Source of the DNA: Lachnospiraceae bacterium
GTDB taxonomy: Bacteria > Bacillota > Clostridia > Lachnospirales > Lachnospiraceae
Direction: 5' to 3'
DNA length: 7,989 nucleotides
Assembly: GCA_017959525.1 (NCBI GenBank)
Contig: JAGDAL010000228.1
Location: 1 to 7,989 of the forward strand
In this document: piece by piece, positions 1-6,319 of the stretch
Numbering within the stretch: position 1 is the first letter of the stretch
Layout: each line of letters opens with the position of its first letter
Translations under genes and position numbers: made by a program
The notes under the pieces: model-generated
What the model saw: the letters and a program-made list of their open reading frames with translations, nothing else
Databases searched by the model: none
Told to the model about the DNA's origin: nothing

Positions 1-1166
1 CCATGTCCCAGCTTGGCGGAACCGCCGTAATGGGCATCCTGCAGATGGACCCGCACTCCCTTGATTGCCACGATGCGTACCGCATCATTGGCTGCAAAAA
101 TGGCATTGCATGTAGCGTTGGATTTCGGTGCACGAGCCACATAGGTTGCTGCCTGGGAGAGAATAATCTGGCTCTCCGGCATTCCGACCCGCTCCACTTC
201 CGTTGCTGCAGAAGCTGCTACAACCATCGCCATTGGATCAGCATTGCCTACATCCTCCGATGCGCAAATCATAATACGTCTGGCAATGAACTTCACATCT
301 TCGCCGGCGCTAAGCATTCTGGCCAGATAATAAACCGCTGCGTCCGGATCGCTGCCACGCATACTCTTGATAAAAGCGGAAATGGTATCGTAATGATTAT
401 CGCCGCCCTTGTCGTACTTGATGACACGCTTCTGGATGCACTCGCTGGCCACCTCTAGCGTAATGTGAATCACGCCGTCTTCGGAAGGCTCTGTCGTCAA
501 AACAGCAAGCTCAATCGCATTCAAGGCACTTCTGGCATCACCACCCGATAAATCACTTAAGAACTCCAGTGCATCCTCTTCCAAGGTTGCATGATAAGCG
601 CCCATGCCCTTCTCCACATCGTTGACCGCACGCAACAGCAGGGTCTTGATGTTGTCCTGCGATAGCGGCTTCAACTCGAAGACGATGGATCTGGAAATCA
701 AAGCGCCGTTTACTTCGAAGTACGGGTTCTCTGTAGTTGCTCCAATGAGAATAATGGTTCCATCCTCTACAAACGGAAGCAAGTAATCCTGCTGCCCTTT
801 GTTGAAGCGATGAATCTCATCGATGAAAAGAATGGTTCTGCGGCCATACATGGCCATAGTGGTTTTGGCTTCCTCCACCACTGCTTCCATATCTTTCTTG
901 CCGGCAACCGTAGCGTTGATCTGCTTGAATTCACTCTTGGTGGAATTCGCAATGACCTTGGCCATGGTGGTCTTGCCGGTACCCGGCGGTCCGTAGAAAA
1001 TAACGGAGCCAAGCTTGTCTGCCTTGATGGCACGATACAGCATCTTGTCCTTACCGATGATATGCTCCTGGCCCACAACCTCTTCCAAGGTGGTTGGGCG
1101 CATACGGGAAGCCAGCGGGGACTCCGATTTGCTGTTTTTCTCTCTCATAAAATCAAATAAATCCAT
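1..1166 (-). CDS. rarA: Replication-associated recombination protein A (RarA/MgsA), AAA+ ATPase, 3' end outside window
   Basis: The product is a cytoplasmic AAA+ ATPase of the RarA/MgsA/Mgs1/WRNIP1 family, which acts at stalled replication forks and in recombination-linked repair. The visible 388 residues start MDLFDFMREK. They contain Walker A GPPGTGKT at residues 59-66, Walker B with DEIHRF at 116-121, a sensor-1-like GATTENP at 142-148 and the sensor-2 arginine in GGDAR at 208-212. The arginine-rich N-terminal motif LASRMRPTTLEEVVGQEH is typical of the family. Family members have about 420-450 residues, so roughly 40-60 C-terminal residues lie beyond position 1. The start is the ATG at 1166-1164, preceded by AGGA eight to ten bases upstream. 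The gene is separated from the upstream peptidase gene by 180 bases and probably has its own promoter. No disruption is visible. Family assignment is very secure; the physiological role is inferred from homologues. Confidence 0.96.
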   Translation of the reverse strand, partial: MDLFDFMREKNSKSESPLASRMRPTTLEEVVGQEHIIGKDKMLYRAIKADKLGSVIFYGPPGTGKTTMAKVIANSTKSEFKQINATVAGKKDMEAVVEEAKTTMAMYGRRTILFIDEIHRFNKGQQDYLLPFVEDGTIILIGATTENPYFEVNGALISRSIVFELKPLSQDNIKTLLLRAVNDVEKGMGAYHATLEEDALEFLSDLSGGDARSALNAIELAVLTTEPSEDGVIHITLEVASECIQKRVIKYDKGGDNHYDTISAFIKSMRGSDPDAAVYYLARMLSAGEDVKFIARRIMICASEDVGNADPMAMVVAASAATEVERVGMPESQIILSQAATYVARAPKSNATCNAIFAANDAVRIVAIKGVRVHLQDAHYGGSAKLGH

Positions 1167-1194
1167 GAAGGTTCCTCATCCTGCAATTATTTTT

Positions 1195-1214
1195 CTTAAA
1201 AATGAATTTTTAAG
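1195..1214. repeat. Perfect AT-rich palindrome in the rarA leader
   Basis: CTTAAAAAT (1195-1203) and ATTTTTAAG (1206-1214) are perfect 9-base inverted arms around a 2-base centre. The core AAAAATGAATTTT (1198-1210) recurs exactly at 1260-1272, 62 bases away. The palindrome lies about 30 bases before the rarA start codon. It could be a protein-binding site or chance in AT-rich DNA. The 2-base centre is too short for a stable hairpin loop without opening end pairs. Confidence 0.45.
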
Positions 1215-1303
1215 ATGTGAATCTTGCATTTTGAGACAATTCTGTGTCGAATTCATGTCAAAAATGAATTTTCTCATGCAGAATTATTCATTCCATCCGT
1301 TCT

Positions 1304-1332
1304 ACTATATAGAAAAGAAGGGGTATTTGCAA
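1304..1332 (-). promoter_or_regulatory. Possible promoter for rarA
   Basis: On the minus strand TTGCAA (1332-1327) is followed after 17 bases by TATAGT (1309-1304), giving 4/6 and 5/6 matches to the sigma-A hexamers. Transcription would begin near 1297, leaving a leader of about 130 bases before the rarA ATG. The -35 lies just beyond the stop of the peptidase gene. The upstream operon could also read through, because no strong terminator is visible in the gap. Confidence 0.4.
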
Positions 1333-1346
1333 GCATTCCTTTTGTT

Positions 1347-2198
1347 TTACTGCCGATTCCATTCGAAATGTTGGTAATCCAACGGATTCGACCAGTCGCC
1401 GCCCCAGGTAAATCCCGCCTCGGTAAAGAGACGATAGGCCAAATCCTCATGGGTAATGGCATGTTCTTTTTGTTCCCGGTCTTCCATCATGTCCTGCTCA
1501 TGGGCATCCAAGGTCTCCAGCTTCGGGCTACCGTCTGGGTTGCACCAGACATACGGATTGTCATGGGGATTGATATCGATGGCATACCCGTCTGCATGAT
1601 TGGACATCTCGTTGGTTCCGGCAATCGTGCGATAGCAAAAGGCCGATGAATTGTTGGCCTGTATGGACTTGCGGTCCGTGGTATTTCCGTCCGTATCCCA
1701 GAAAGTATCAATTAAGACCATATCCGCGATGGGGTACCTTGCCTCATACAGCTGTTCAAAAATATCCAGGGTCACATCCGCGATTTCGGCATTCACAATC
1801 ATCTCGCCGCAGCGGCTCTTGCCTTCGTAATCCACATAGAGCATCTTCAGATAACGAAGCTTCGATAACTCCATGCTCCCGTCCTCCGGGAAGGATTTCC
1901 CAAGAATCCGCTGGTAGATATCTCCGTCCTTTGAAATTTCTTCCATGGTAAAATAGGACGCCAACTGTTGCATATCCAACAGCGACTCATCCACTTCATC
2001 TCCTACGTTGTACCAGTCATTGCCTACCATTTTTCCGTTGTCCTCATGCTCTTCTACGATTGGAATCATGGGTGTCGTTCCTGCATCCGGTGTCTGTTCT
2101 TCTCCGGTTGCCGTCGTACAGCCCACCCCAAGGGTCAGTGCTGCAAGAATCGCTGCTCCTGACACTGCGGCTTTCTTCCGATTGTTTTGGCTTCTCAT
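1347..2198 (-). CDS. M15-family (VanY/Ply500-like) zinc peptidoglycan peptidase lipoprotein
   Basis: This is predicted to be an extracytoplasmic zinc peptidase that cleaves peptidoglycan stem peptides. The 283-residue product has a basic N-terminus, a hydrophobic segment (about residues 11-26) and a lipobox-like GVGC with Cys27, followed by a Thr/Glu/Pro-rich stretch. The C-terminal domain carries SNHADGYAID, giving zinc ligands His201 and Asp208, and DYQHFEW, giving His277 with Asp274 as probable catalytic base. This H-x6-D plus D-x-x-H arrangement matches Peptidase_M15_4 enzymes such as Ply500 and CwlK-type L-alanyl-D-glutamate peptidases. VanY-type D,D-carboxypeptidase activity is the alternative, and sequence alone does not decide. 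The ATG at 2198 is chosen because GAGGTG lies eight bases upstream; an in-frame start at 2246 would precede the signal peptide and lies inside barstar. The start overlaps the barstar stop by four bases (ATGA), so it is the last gene of the RNase operon. Confidence 0.88.
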   Translation of the reverse strand: MRSQNNRKKAAVSGAAILAALTLGVGCTTATGEEQTPDAGTTPMIPIVEEHEDNGKMVGNDWYNVGDEVDESLLDMQQLASYFTMEEISKDGDIYQRILGKSFPEDGSMELSKLRYLKMLYVDYEGKSRCGEMIVNAEIADVTLDIFEQLYEARYPIADMVLIDTFWDTDGNTTDRKSIQANNSSAFCYRTIAGTNEMSNHADGYAIDINPHDNPYVWCNPDGSPKLETLDAHEQDMMEDREQKEHAITHEDLAYRLFTEAGFTWGGDWSNPLDYQHFEWNRQ

Positions 2199-2461
2199 TG
2201 AAAAATCACCTCGAGGGATGGATTCTCCTCCATGGCCGCTTTGCACATGCGACGCAGCGATGCCATGTATTTACCCATGGTAACTTCCGCCTCGGTGGTA
2301 TTGGAAAACGTCAGCTTCCAGTCCTTGGATTCCGTTAATACGTCATGCAAGGCGTCTAAGTTCTTGCCGTAATGACTTGGCAACGGCACCACTTCACCTA
2401 AACGCTCATGGAATTCGTCTGCATTGAATACGCTGGTTAAATCCACCTGATATTCTTTCAT
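2195..2461 (-). CDS. Barstar-family ribonuclease inhibitor (immunity protein)
   Basis: This small cytoplasmic protein is expected to bind and block the active site of the barnase-type RNase encoded just upstream. At 88 residues it matches the length of Bacillus amyloliquefaciens barstar. The signature LPSHYGKNLDALHDVL at residues 27-42 corresponds to the barstar inhibitory helix. Tyr31, Asp36 and Asp40 are equivalent to barstar Tyr29, Asp35 and Asp39, which insert into the RNase active site; His39 replaces the usual Trp38. An acidic pair, Glu78-Glu79, sits near where barstar has Glu76. It starts at the ATG at 2461, with a very strong AAGGAGG seven bases upstream. That ATG shares one base with the RNase stop codon (TAATG), which implies translational coupling. 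The stop overlaps the next ATG by four bases. There is no signal peptide, as expected for an inhibitor that protects the producer's cytoplasm. Confidence 0.95.
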   Translation of the reverse strand: MKEYQVDLTSVFNADEFHERLGEVVPLPSHYGKNLDALHDVLTESKDWKLTFSNTTEAEVTMGKYMASLRRMCKAAMEENPSLEVIFQ

Positions 2462-3030
2462 TATTGATCCTCCTTGGTACTGTATAACTGTTCAAGTGTA
2501 TTGTAATGGTCCGGGGTGTAATAAATATTGCCGGTGTCGGAATACACCAGTCGCTCTGCCCCGCGGTCGTCTGCACCCATGGTGTTGATGTCACACTCAT
2601 GGTAGCCTTCCTGTACCGGAAGCTTGCCTTCGTAGTTACCGAAGCGATCTCCGCCGATACACATGCCGGGCGCATATGGTTCCAGAGAACCACCTTCCCA
2701 ACCAAGCTGGGATGCCTCTGTCTTGGTCATAAAATTCACCGGCAATTCGCCGTAGGTGTGCAGATACAGTGCCACATCTTCTTTGGTGGTGTACATGCCG
2801 TCATAGGCAATCTCTGCAGCAATATCCGTCTCGGTTCCGAAGTCTTCTTCCTTTGGGTCCGATGTTTCTGCTTCCGGTTCCTCTTCGACTACCGGCTCTT
2901 CGACCACGTCTTCTACCACAGCCTCCGGTTCCGGCGCCGGAAGTGCTTCCTTTTTGCCGCATCCATCGAAAGCCAACAGTAAGGTCGCCAGTATAATCAA
3001 CATCCAATGTAAGTGCTTTTTCATTTTCAT
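2461..3030 (-). CDS. Secreted, probably membrane-tethered barnase-type ribonuclease (N1/T1 family)
   Basis: This is an extracellular guanyl-preferring endoribonuclease related to barnase. The 189-residue precursor has a basic start, a hydrophobic segment (about residues 8-21) and DGC with Cys24, a possible but imperfect lipobox. An acidic Pro/Glu/Val-rich stalk (about 31-66) leads to a catalytic domain from about residue 80. Alignment by eye to barnase recovers the whole active site: Lys103 (barnase Lys27) in NFMTKTEA, Glu145 (Glu73) in HECDIN, Arg156 and Arg160 (Arg83 and Arg87), and His175 (His102) in PDHYNT. The structural motif IGGDRFGNYEGKLP is also kept, so the enzyme should be active. 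The start at 3030 has GGGAG about eight bases upstream; the ATG two codons later is spaced less well. It is the first gene of an operon with barstar and an M15 peptidase. Signal peptidase I cleavage, which would release a soluble enzyme, is the alternative to lipid anchoring. Confidence 0.94.
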   Translation of the reverse strand: MKMKKHLHWMLIILATLLLAFDGCGKKEALPAPEPEAVVEDVVEEPVVEEEPEAETSDPKEEDFGTETDIAAEIAYDGMYTTKEDVALYLHTYGELPVNFMTKTEASQLGWEGGSLEPYAPGMCIGGDRFGNYEGKLPVQEGYHECDINTMGADDRGAERLVYSDTGNIYYTPDHYNTLEQLYSTKEDQ

Positions 3031-3069
3031 TTTTTACTCTCCCTTTTCCCCGAAAAATCATCTGTGTCT

Positions 3070-3099
3070 AGTATACCGCAGGGACCATGGAGTTTCCAA
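3070..3099 (-). promoter_or_regulatory. Promoter of the RNase-barstar-peptidase operon
   Basis: On the minus strand TTGGAA (3099-3094) is followed after 18 bases by TATACT (3075-3070). Transcription would start near 3063, about 33 bases before the RNase ATG. The promoter begins immediately after the T-run of the terminator of the upstream methyltransferase gene, so the operon is insulated from it. Confidence 0.6.
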
Positions 3100-3100
3100 G

Positions 3101-3137
3101 AAAAAAGACTCTGTCGACCAATCGTCAACAGAGTCTT
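3101..3137 (-). terminator. Intrinsic terminator of the methyltransferase gene
   Basis: AAGACTCTGT (3105-3114) and ACAGAGTCTT (3128-3137) are perfect 10-base inverted arms. After one mismatch the stem extends by three more pairs (3116-3118 with 3124-3126), around a 5-base loop. On the minus strand the hairpin is followed by six Ts (3106-3101). It begins seven bases past the stop codon of the methyltransferase gene, which is the usual arrangement. Confidence 0.9.
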
Positions 3138-3143
3138 GTAGGT

Positions 3144-4259
3144 TTATCCCCAAACTTCTTCTGCAATTTCTTTGACCAGTGCCAGCTTCGCCCACTGTTC
3201 TTCTTCCGTCAGTTTGTTTCCGATTTCGCAGGAAGCAAATCCACACTGTGGACTTAAGCACAGGCGCTCCAGAGGAATATACTTGGCTGCCGCATGGATA
3301 CGCTTGATGATAGTTTCCTTATCTTCCAACTTCGGAGACTTGGTGGTAATCAGTCCGAGGACCACGGTCTTATCTTCCGATACTTTTGCTAAAGGCTCAA
3401 AGCCACCGCTTCTTGCATCGTCATACTCTAAGAACAATGCATCCACGTTCTCTTTTGCAAAGACGTAATCCGCAACGGAATCATAGGCACCACTGCAGAA
3501 GAACGTAGAATGGTAATTGCCTCTGCAAATATGAGAGGTGATCACCATATCCTTCGGTTTATCCTGAAGTGCTAAGTTATTGACTTCCAACAACTGCTTC
3601 TTCACATCCTCTAGGTCAATACCCAAGGACTTGTAACGCTGCTTGGCAGCATCGCCTACGATGGCACCCCAGGTACAATCGTCAAACTGTAAGTTGCGGC
3701 ATCCTGCCTCATAGAACTGACGAATCACATCCCGATATGCAGCTGCAATATCTTCAATCAACTCCTCGTTGGTCTCATAGAACTTCCGGGTGGATTCATA
3801 ATTGGCCGGAACAATCATCTGCTGGAAGGTCTGAGCCGGCGCCGGAATGGTGTACTTGGCTACCGTCTGCTCATCCTCAAACTGCTTTAAGAACTTATAG
3901 TACTCCACAAACGGATGTGGCTTGGCTTTGATTTTGCCTACCAGATAGGTATCATCCAACAATGCCAACTCGCCGTCGAACTGTACACCGCCGCCGTTAT
4001 TGGCATGGGCAACACCCTCTAGGCCCCACATAAAATCCAGATGCCAGAAGGAACGACGGAACTCACCGTCCGTAATAATATGGAAGCCCAATTCCTTTTG
4101 CTTGGCTACTACCTTGGTGATTTCCTCTTCTACCACCTTGTTGTATTCACTTTCTGTAATGGCACCGCCCGCCAGTTTTTCTTTTGCGTCCTTTAATGCC
4201 TGTGGTCTTAGGAAGCTTCCGACAAAATCGTATCTTCCCGGTATTCTTACCTCACTCAT
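3144..4259 (-). CDS. MetE C-terminal-domain homologue, YxjG/YxjH-type methionine synthase-like methyltransferase
   Basis: This is a cobalamin-independent methionine synthase-like protein made only of the catalytic (C-terminal) MetE barrel, as in Bacillus YxjG and YxjH. It is predicted to transfer a methyl group to homocysteine or a related thiol; the true methyl donor is not established by sequence. The 371 residues keep all four zinc ligands of the family: His243 and Cys245 in TSHICRGN, Glu278 in LFLEYD and Cys339 in LSPQCGF. The N-terminal motif RYDFVGSFLRP and IITDGEFRR (about 61-69) are also typical. The ATG at 4259 is chosen because GGAGGAG lies six bases upstream. An in-frame TTG at 4274 would place the start upstream of the binding site that serves this ATG. 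The gene is monocistronic, ends in a strong terminator, and is divergent from a LysR regulator whose box sits upstream of its promoter. The leader is about 27 bases, too short for an S-box or T-box. Confidence 0.92.
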   Translation of the reverse strand: MSEVRIPGRYDFVGSFLRPQALKDAKEKLAGGAITESEYNKVVEEEITKVVAKQKELGFHIITDGEFRRSFWHLDFMWGLEGVAHANNGGGVQFDGELALLDDTYLVGKIKAKPHPFVEYYKFLKQFEDEQTVAKYTIPAPAQTFQQMIVPANYESTRKFYETNEELIEDIAAAYRDVIRQFYEAGCRNLQFDDCTWGAIVGDAAKQRYKSLGIDLEDVKKQLLEVNNLALQDKPKDMVITSHICRGNYHSTFFCSGAYDSVADYVFAKENVDALFLEYDDARSGGFEPLAKVSEDKTVVLGLITTKSPKLEDKETIIKRIHAAAKYIPLERLCLSPQCGFASCEIGNKLTEEEQWAKLALVKEIAEEVWG

Positions 4260-4292
4260 TGTTTTCTCCTCCAATCCCTAATTTTTAAGAAA

Positions 4293-4321
4293 AGTATATT
4301 CCTAGCGTTTTAGTAGGTAAA
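4293..4321 (-). promoter_or_regulatory. Promoter of the MetE-like methyltransferase gene
   Basis: On the minus strand TTTACC (4321-4316) is followed after 17 bases by TATACT (4298-4293). Transcription would begin near 4286. The poor -35 (4/6) is the usual partner of an activator. The LysR box at 4344-4360 is centred near -66, and the repeat element at 4322-4329 abuts the -35. Confidence 0.65.
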
Positions 4322-4343
4322 ATACGAATATCCGGTGATTAGT

Positions 4344-4360
4344 CATAGATTTTATCTATG
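4344..4360. promoter_or_regulatory. LysR-type regulator binding box (ATAG-N7-CTAT)
   Basis: CATAGAT (4344-4350) and ATCTATG (4354-4360) form a perfect palindrome around TTT, containing T-N11-A (T4346, A4358) and the classical ATAG-N7-CTAT form. It is centred near -66 for the methyltransferase start, the standard LysR recognition position. It is also centred about 29 bases upstream of the predicted LysR transcript start, where binding would block its own promoter. Site identity is inferred from sequence and position. Confidence 0.75.
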
Positions 4361-4374
4361 GATGCGAATATAAT
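4346..4374 (+). promoter_or_regulatory. Promoter of the LysR-type regulator gene
   Basis: A perfect TATAAT lies at 4369-4374. The position 17 bases upstream (4346-4351, TAGATT) is a poor -35 and lies inside the LysR box. Transcription would start near 4381, about 31 bases before the ATG at 4412. A weak -35 covered by the operator fits low, autorepressed expression. Confidence 0.55.
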
Positions 4375-4411
4375 ATAGATAATTCGTATAGGAGCAGATG
4401 GGAGGACGTCC

Positions 4412-5311
4412 ATGACATTAAAGCAGTTAAAATACGTAGTTACCGTTGCGGAAACCGGCAGTATTACGGAAGCAGCGAAGCAGCTTTTTATCTCACAGCC
4501 AAGCTTAACGGCTGCCATCAAGGAGTTGGAGCAGGAGTTTGGGATTACGATTTTTCACCGTTCCAACAAAGGCATCGAGCAAACACCGGAAGGGGATGAA
4601 TTCCTCGGTTATGCCAGACAGCTGTTGGAGCAGGCCAATCTTATGGACGCCCGCTACACCGGCAAGGTTCATGGCAAACAGCGCTTCTGCGTATCTGCAC
4701 AGCACTACTCCTTCGCTGTGGAAGCCTTCGTGGAATTGTTAAAAGCAGATGGGGGAGACAAATATGAATTTCATATGCGGGAAACCCAGACCTATGACAT
4801 TATCGACGATGTAGCCCATCGCCGCAGTGAGATTGGCGTTTTGTATCTAAACACCTTTAATGAGCCGGTGATTCGCAAGACCCTGCGAGATCACGGGCTA
4901 AGCTTTACCTCGCTCTATCGGGCCGCACCGCATGTCTTCCTTGGCAAAAACAGCCCTTTAGCGAAGAAAAAAGAAATTGCCCTGTCGGATTTAGCGCCAT
5001 ATCCGCGCCTCTCCTATGAACAGGGCAATCACAATTCCTTTTATTTTTCCGAAGAAATCCTAAGCACCATGGATTCCGACAAAGAGATTATTGTCCGTGA
5101 CCGTGCCACGCTCTTTAACCTCCTCGTTGGTCTAAATGGTTATACCATCTGTAGCGGTGTCATCAGCGAAGAACTAAACGGACCACACATCATCGCAAAG
5201 CCACTGGCCGTGGATGATTATATGGAAATCGGCTACATCCTTCCATCCGACACGCCACAGTCTGCACTCACGCAAAAATACATCCGCTTCCTAAAACAGG
5301 CTTTGGAATAG
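4412..5311 (+). CDS. LysR-family transcriptional regulator, predicted regulator of the divergent MetE-like gene
   Basis: This 299-residue DNA-binding protein has the size and organisation of a standard LysR-type regulator. A winged helix-turn-helix spans about residues 1-60, with the recognition region GSITEAAKQLFISQPSLTAA at 16-35 and the following ELEQEFGITIFHR. A linker helix (about 60-85) and a substrate-binding-like effector domain (about 90-295) follow. The start at 4412 has GGGAGG about six bases upstream. It is divergent from the MetE-like gene with a LysR box between them, so it most likely controls that gene and itself. The effector may be a methionine-pathway metabolite such as homocysteine, by analogy with MetR/CmbR-type regulators. 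That is inference; the effector pocket cannot be read from sequence. The stop lies four bases from that of the convergent aldo/keto reductase, with no terminator between, so the transcripts probably overlap. Confidence 0.93.
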   Translation: MTLKQLKYVVTVAETGSITEAAKQLFISQPSLTAAIKELEQEFGITIFHRSNKGIEQTPEGDEFLGYARQLLEQANLMDARYTGKVHGKQRFCVSAQHYSFAVEAFVELLKADGGDKYEFHMRETQTYDIIDDVAHRRSEIGVLYLNTFNEPVIRKTLRDHGLSFTSLYRAAPHVFLGKNSPLAKKKEIALSDLAPYPRLSYEQGNHNSFYFSEEILSTMDSDKEIIVRDRATLFNLLVGLNGYTICSGVISEELNGPHIIAKPLAVDDYMEIGYILPSDTPQSALTQKYIRFLKQALE

Positions 5312-5315
5312 TCTG

Positions 5316-6245
5316 TTACGGAAGGAACTTGCCTGCTGCCAGGTACAGCTCGTACCAGTCATGGTGAGACAATTCTACCTTGGATGCCATGCAAGCATCC
5401 TTGATGTGTTCCGGATTCATGGTTCCGATAATCGCCTGCATCTTGGCCGGATGACGAAGAATCCAGGCAATGGCAATGGCGGTCTTAGATACCTGCTCCC
5501 GCTCTGCAATCTTTGCAAGGGCTGCATTCAATTCCGGGAAGTCCGGATTGTCGATGAAGGTTCCGCCGAACATACCAAACTGCAACGGGCTCCAAGCCTG
5601 GATGGTAATGTCATTGAGACGACAATAATCCAATGCGTTTCCGTCCCGATTCACGGAATAATCCGTGGTTTTATTATTCATATACAATGCCTGGTCAATC
5701 AACTGGGACTGCTCTAAGGACAGCTGTAACTGGTTGATGACCAATGGCTGCTTCACATATTTTTTCAACAGCTCCAACTGCATTGGAACTACGTTACTTA
5801 CACAGAAGTGACGCACCTTGCCGCTCTTTTCCAACGCATCGAATGCCTCTGCCACTTCTTCCGGATCAAACAGCACGTCCGGTCTGTGCAGCAACAGCGT
5901 ATCCAAATATTCCACCTGCAATCTGCGCAAGCTGTCATCTACGCTGGATAAAATATTTTCCTTGGTCCAATCGAACTCATTCCGGTCGAAGCACAATCCA
6001 CACTTACTCTGAATATAGATGTCTTCTCTTTTTATACCGGTTAACGGGAAACTCTCGCCGAACTTGGTCTCTGCTGCTCCGTTCTCGCCGTAACAGGTGG
6101 CATGATCATAAAAATTCACGCCGCAATCATACGCAGTACGAATCACCTTTGCTGCGTCTTCCTTGGAAAGGCTTGGCATACGCATGCAGCCTTGAATAAT
6201 CACCGATGCATTCTGTGGACCATTCACGATATTGATCTGTTTCAT
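5316..6245 (-). CDS. Aldo/keto reductase, YdhF-like
   Basis: This is a cytoplasmic NAD(P)H-dependent oxidoreductase of the aldo/keto reductase superfamily, closest in character to Escherichia coli YdhF (COG4989). The 309 residues are a normal length for a single (beta/alpha)8 barrel. The catalytic tetrad is visible: Asp47 in NFYDHAT, Tyr52 in CYGENG, Lys81 in QSKCG and His120 in LLLHRPD. Later motifs include FCVSNV (about 147-152), INQLQLSL and WSPLQFGMFGG, which are typical of YdhF-like members. The start at 6245 has AAGGAGG eleven bases upstream, a slightly long spacing; no better in-frame ATG exists. The substrate is unknown. A perfect sigma-A promoter overlapped by a palindrome suggests strong expression that is switched off by a repressor. 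It has no obvious functional link to the convergent LysR gene. Confidence 0.93.
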   Translation of the reverse strand: MKQINIVNGPQNASVIIQGCMRMPSLSKEDAAKVIRTAYDCGVNFYDHATCYGENGAAETKFGESFPLTGIKREDIYIQSKCGLCFDRNEFDWTKENILSSVDDSLRRLQVEYLDTLLLHRPDVLFDPEEVAEAFDALEKSGKVRHFCVSNVVPMQLELLKKYVKQPLVINQLQLSLEQSQLIDQALYMNNKTTDYSVNRDGNALDYCRLNDITIQAWSPLQFGMFGGTFIDNPDFPELNAALAKIAEREQVSKTAIAIAWILRHPAKMQAIIGTMNPEHIKDACMASKVELSHHDWYELYLAAGKFLP

Positions 6246-6272
6246 TCCCCTGGGTACCTCCTTTTTCGAAAC

Positions 6273-6299
6273 GCACGTCTACTCTGCATTCTTACGTGC
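6273..6299 (-). promoter_or_regulatory. Possible hairpin at the 5' end of the reductase leader
   Basis: GCACGT (6273-6278) and ACGTGC (6294-6299) are perfect 6-base inverted arms 15 bases apart. On the minus-strand transcript they would begin about two bases after the predicted start near 6301. A 5'-terminal stem like this can stabilise an mRNA, but a chance occurrence is possible. Confidence 0.3.
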
Positions 6300-6302
6300 T
6301 TG

Positions 6303-6319
6303 GCACAATTATATTGTGC
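6303..6319. promoter_or_regulatory. Palindromic operator over the reductase -10
   Basis: GCACAAT (6303-6309) and ATTGTGC (6313-6319) are perfect 7-base arms around TAT. The reductase TATAAT (6313-6308 on the minus strand) lies inside it, so a bound protein would block promoter opening. The cognate regulator is not identifiable here. The site does not resemble the LysR box at 4344-4360, so the neighbouring LysR protein is not an obvious candidate. Confidence 0.65.

Larger units (their letters stand above)
4322..4389. repeat. Paired elements flanking the LysR box
   Basis: ATACGAAT (4322-4329) and ATTCGTAT (4382-4389) are perfect 8-base inverted copies 52 bases apart, roughly symmetric about the LysR box. 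CGAATAT also occurs directly repeated at 4325-4331 and 4365-4371, 40 bases apart. The left copy touches the methyltransferase -35 and the right copy lies at the predicted LysR transcription start. They could be secondary (activation) contact sites of the regulator. Confidence 0.45.

Noticed and set aside
3..1160. Several plus-strand open frames opposite rarA
   Set aside because: They are antisense shadows. The minus-strand frame encodes RarA with every family motif, and the plus frames lack ribosome binding sites and recognisable domains.
1310..1346. Terminator after the peptidase gene
   Set aside because: The minus strand has only a short AAGG/CCTT pairing with a large loop before a pyrimidine run, too weak to call.
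1224..1649. Plus-strand 141-codon frame
   Set aside because: It lies mainly opposite the M15 peptidase gene and has no ribosome binding site or similarity that I recognise.
2199..2246. Upstream start for the peptidase lipoprotein
   Set aside because: It would add 16 polar residues before a normal signal peptide and lacks a good binding site; the ATG at 2198 has GAGGTG and the ATGA overlap.
2801..3061. Minus-strand Arg/Gly-rich 86-codon frame overlapping the RNase gene
   Set aside because: It is an out-of-frame product of the GC-rich acidic stalk codons. The in-frame RNase has all catalytic residues.
4260..4411. SAM (S-box) or T-box riboswitch upstream of the methyltransferase
   Set aside because: The predicted leader is about 27 bases and the whole region is 152 bases, filled by two promoters and a LysR box; no riboswitch stems were found.
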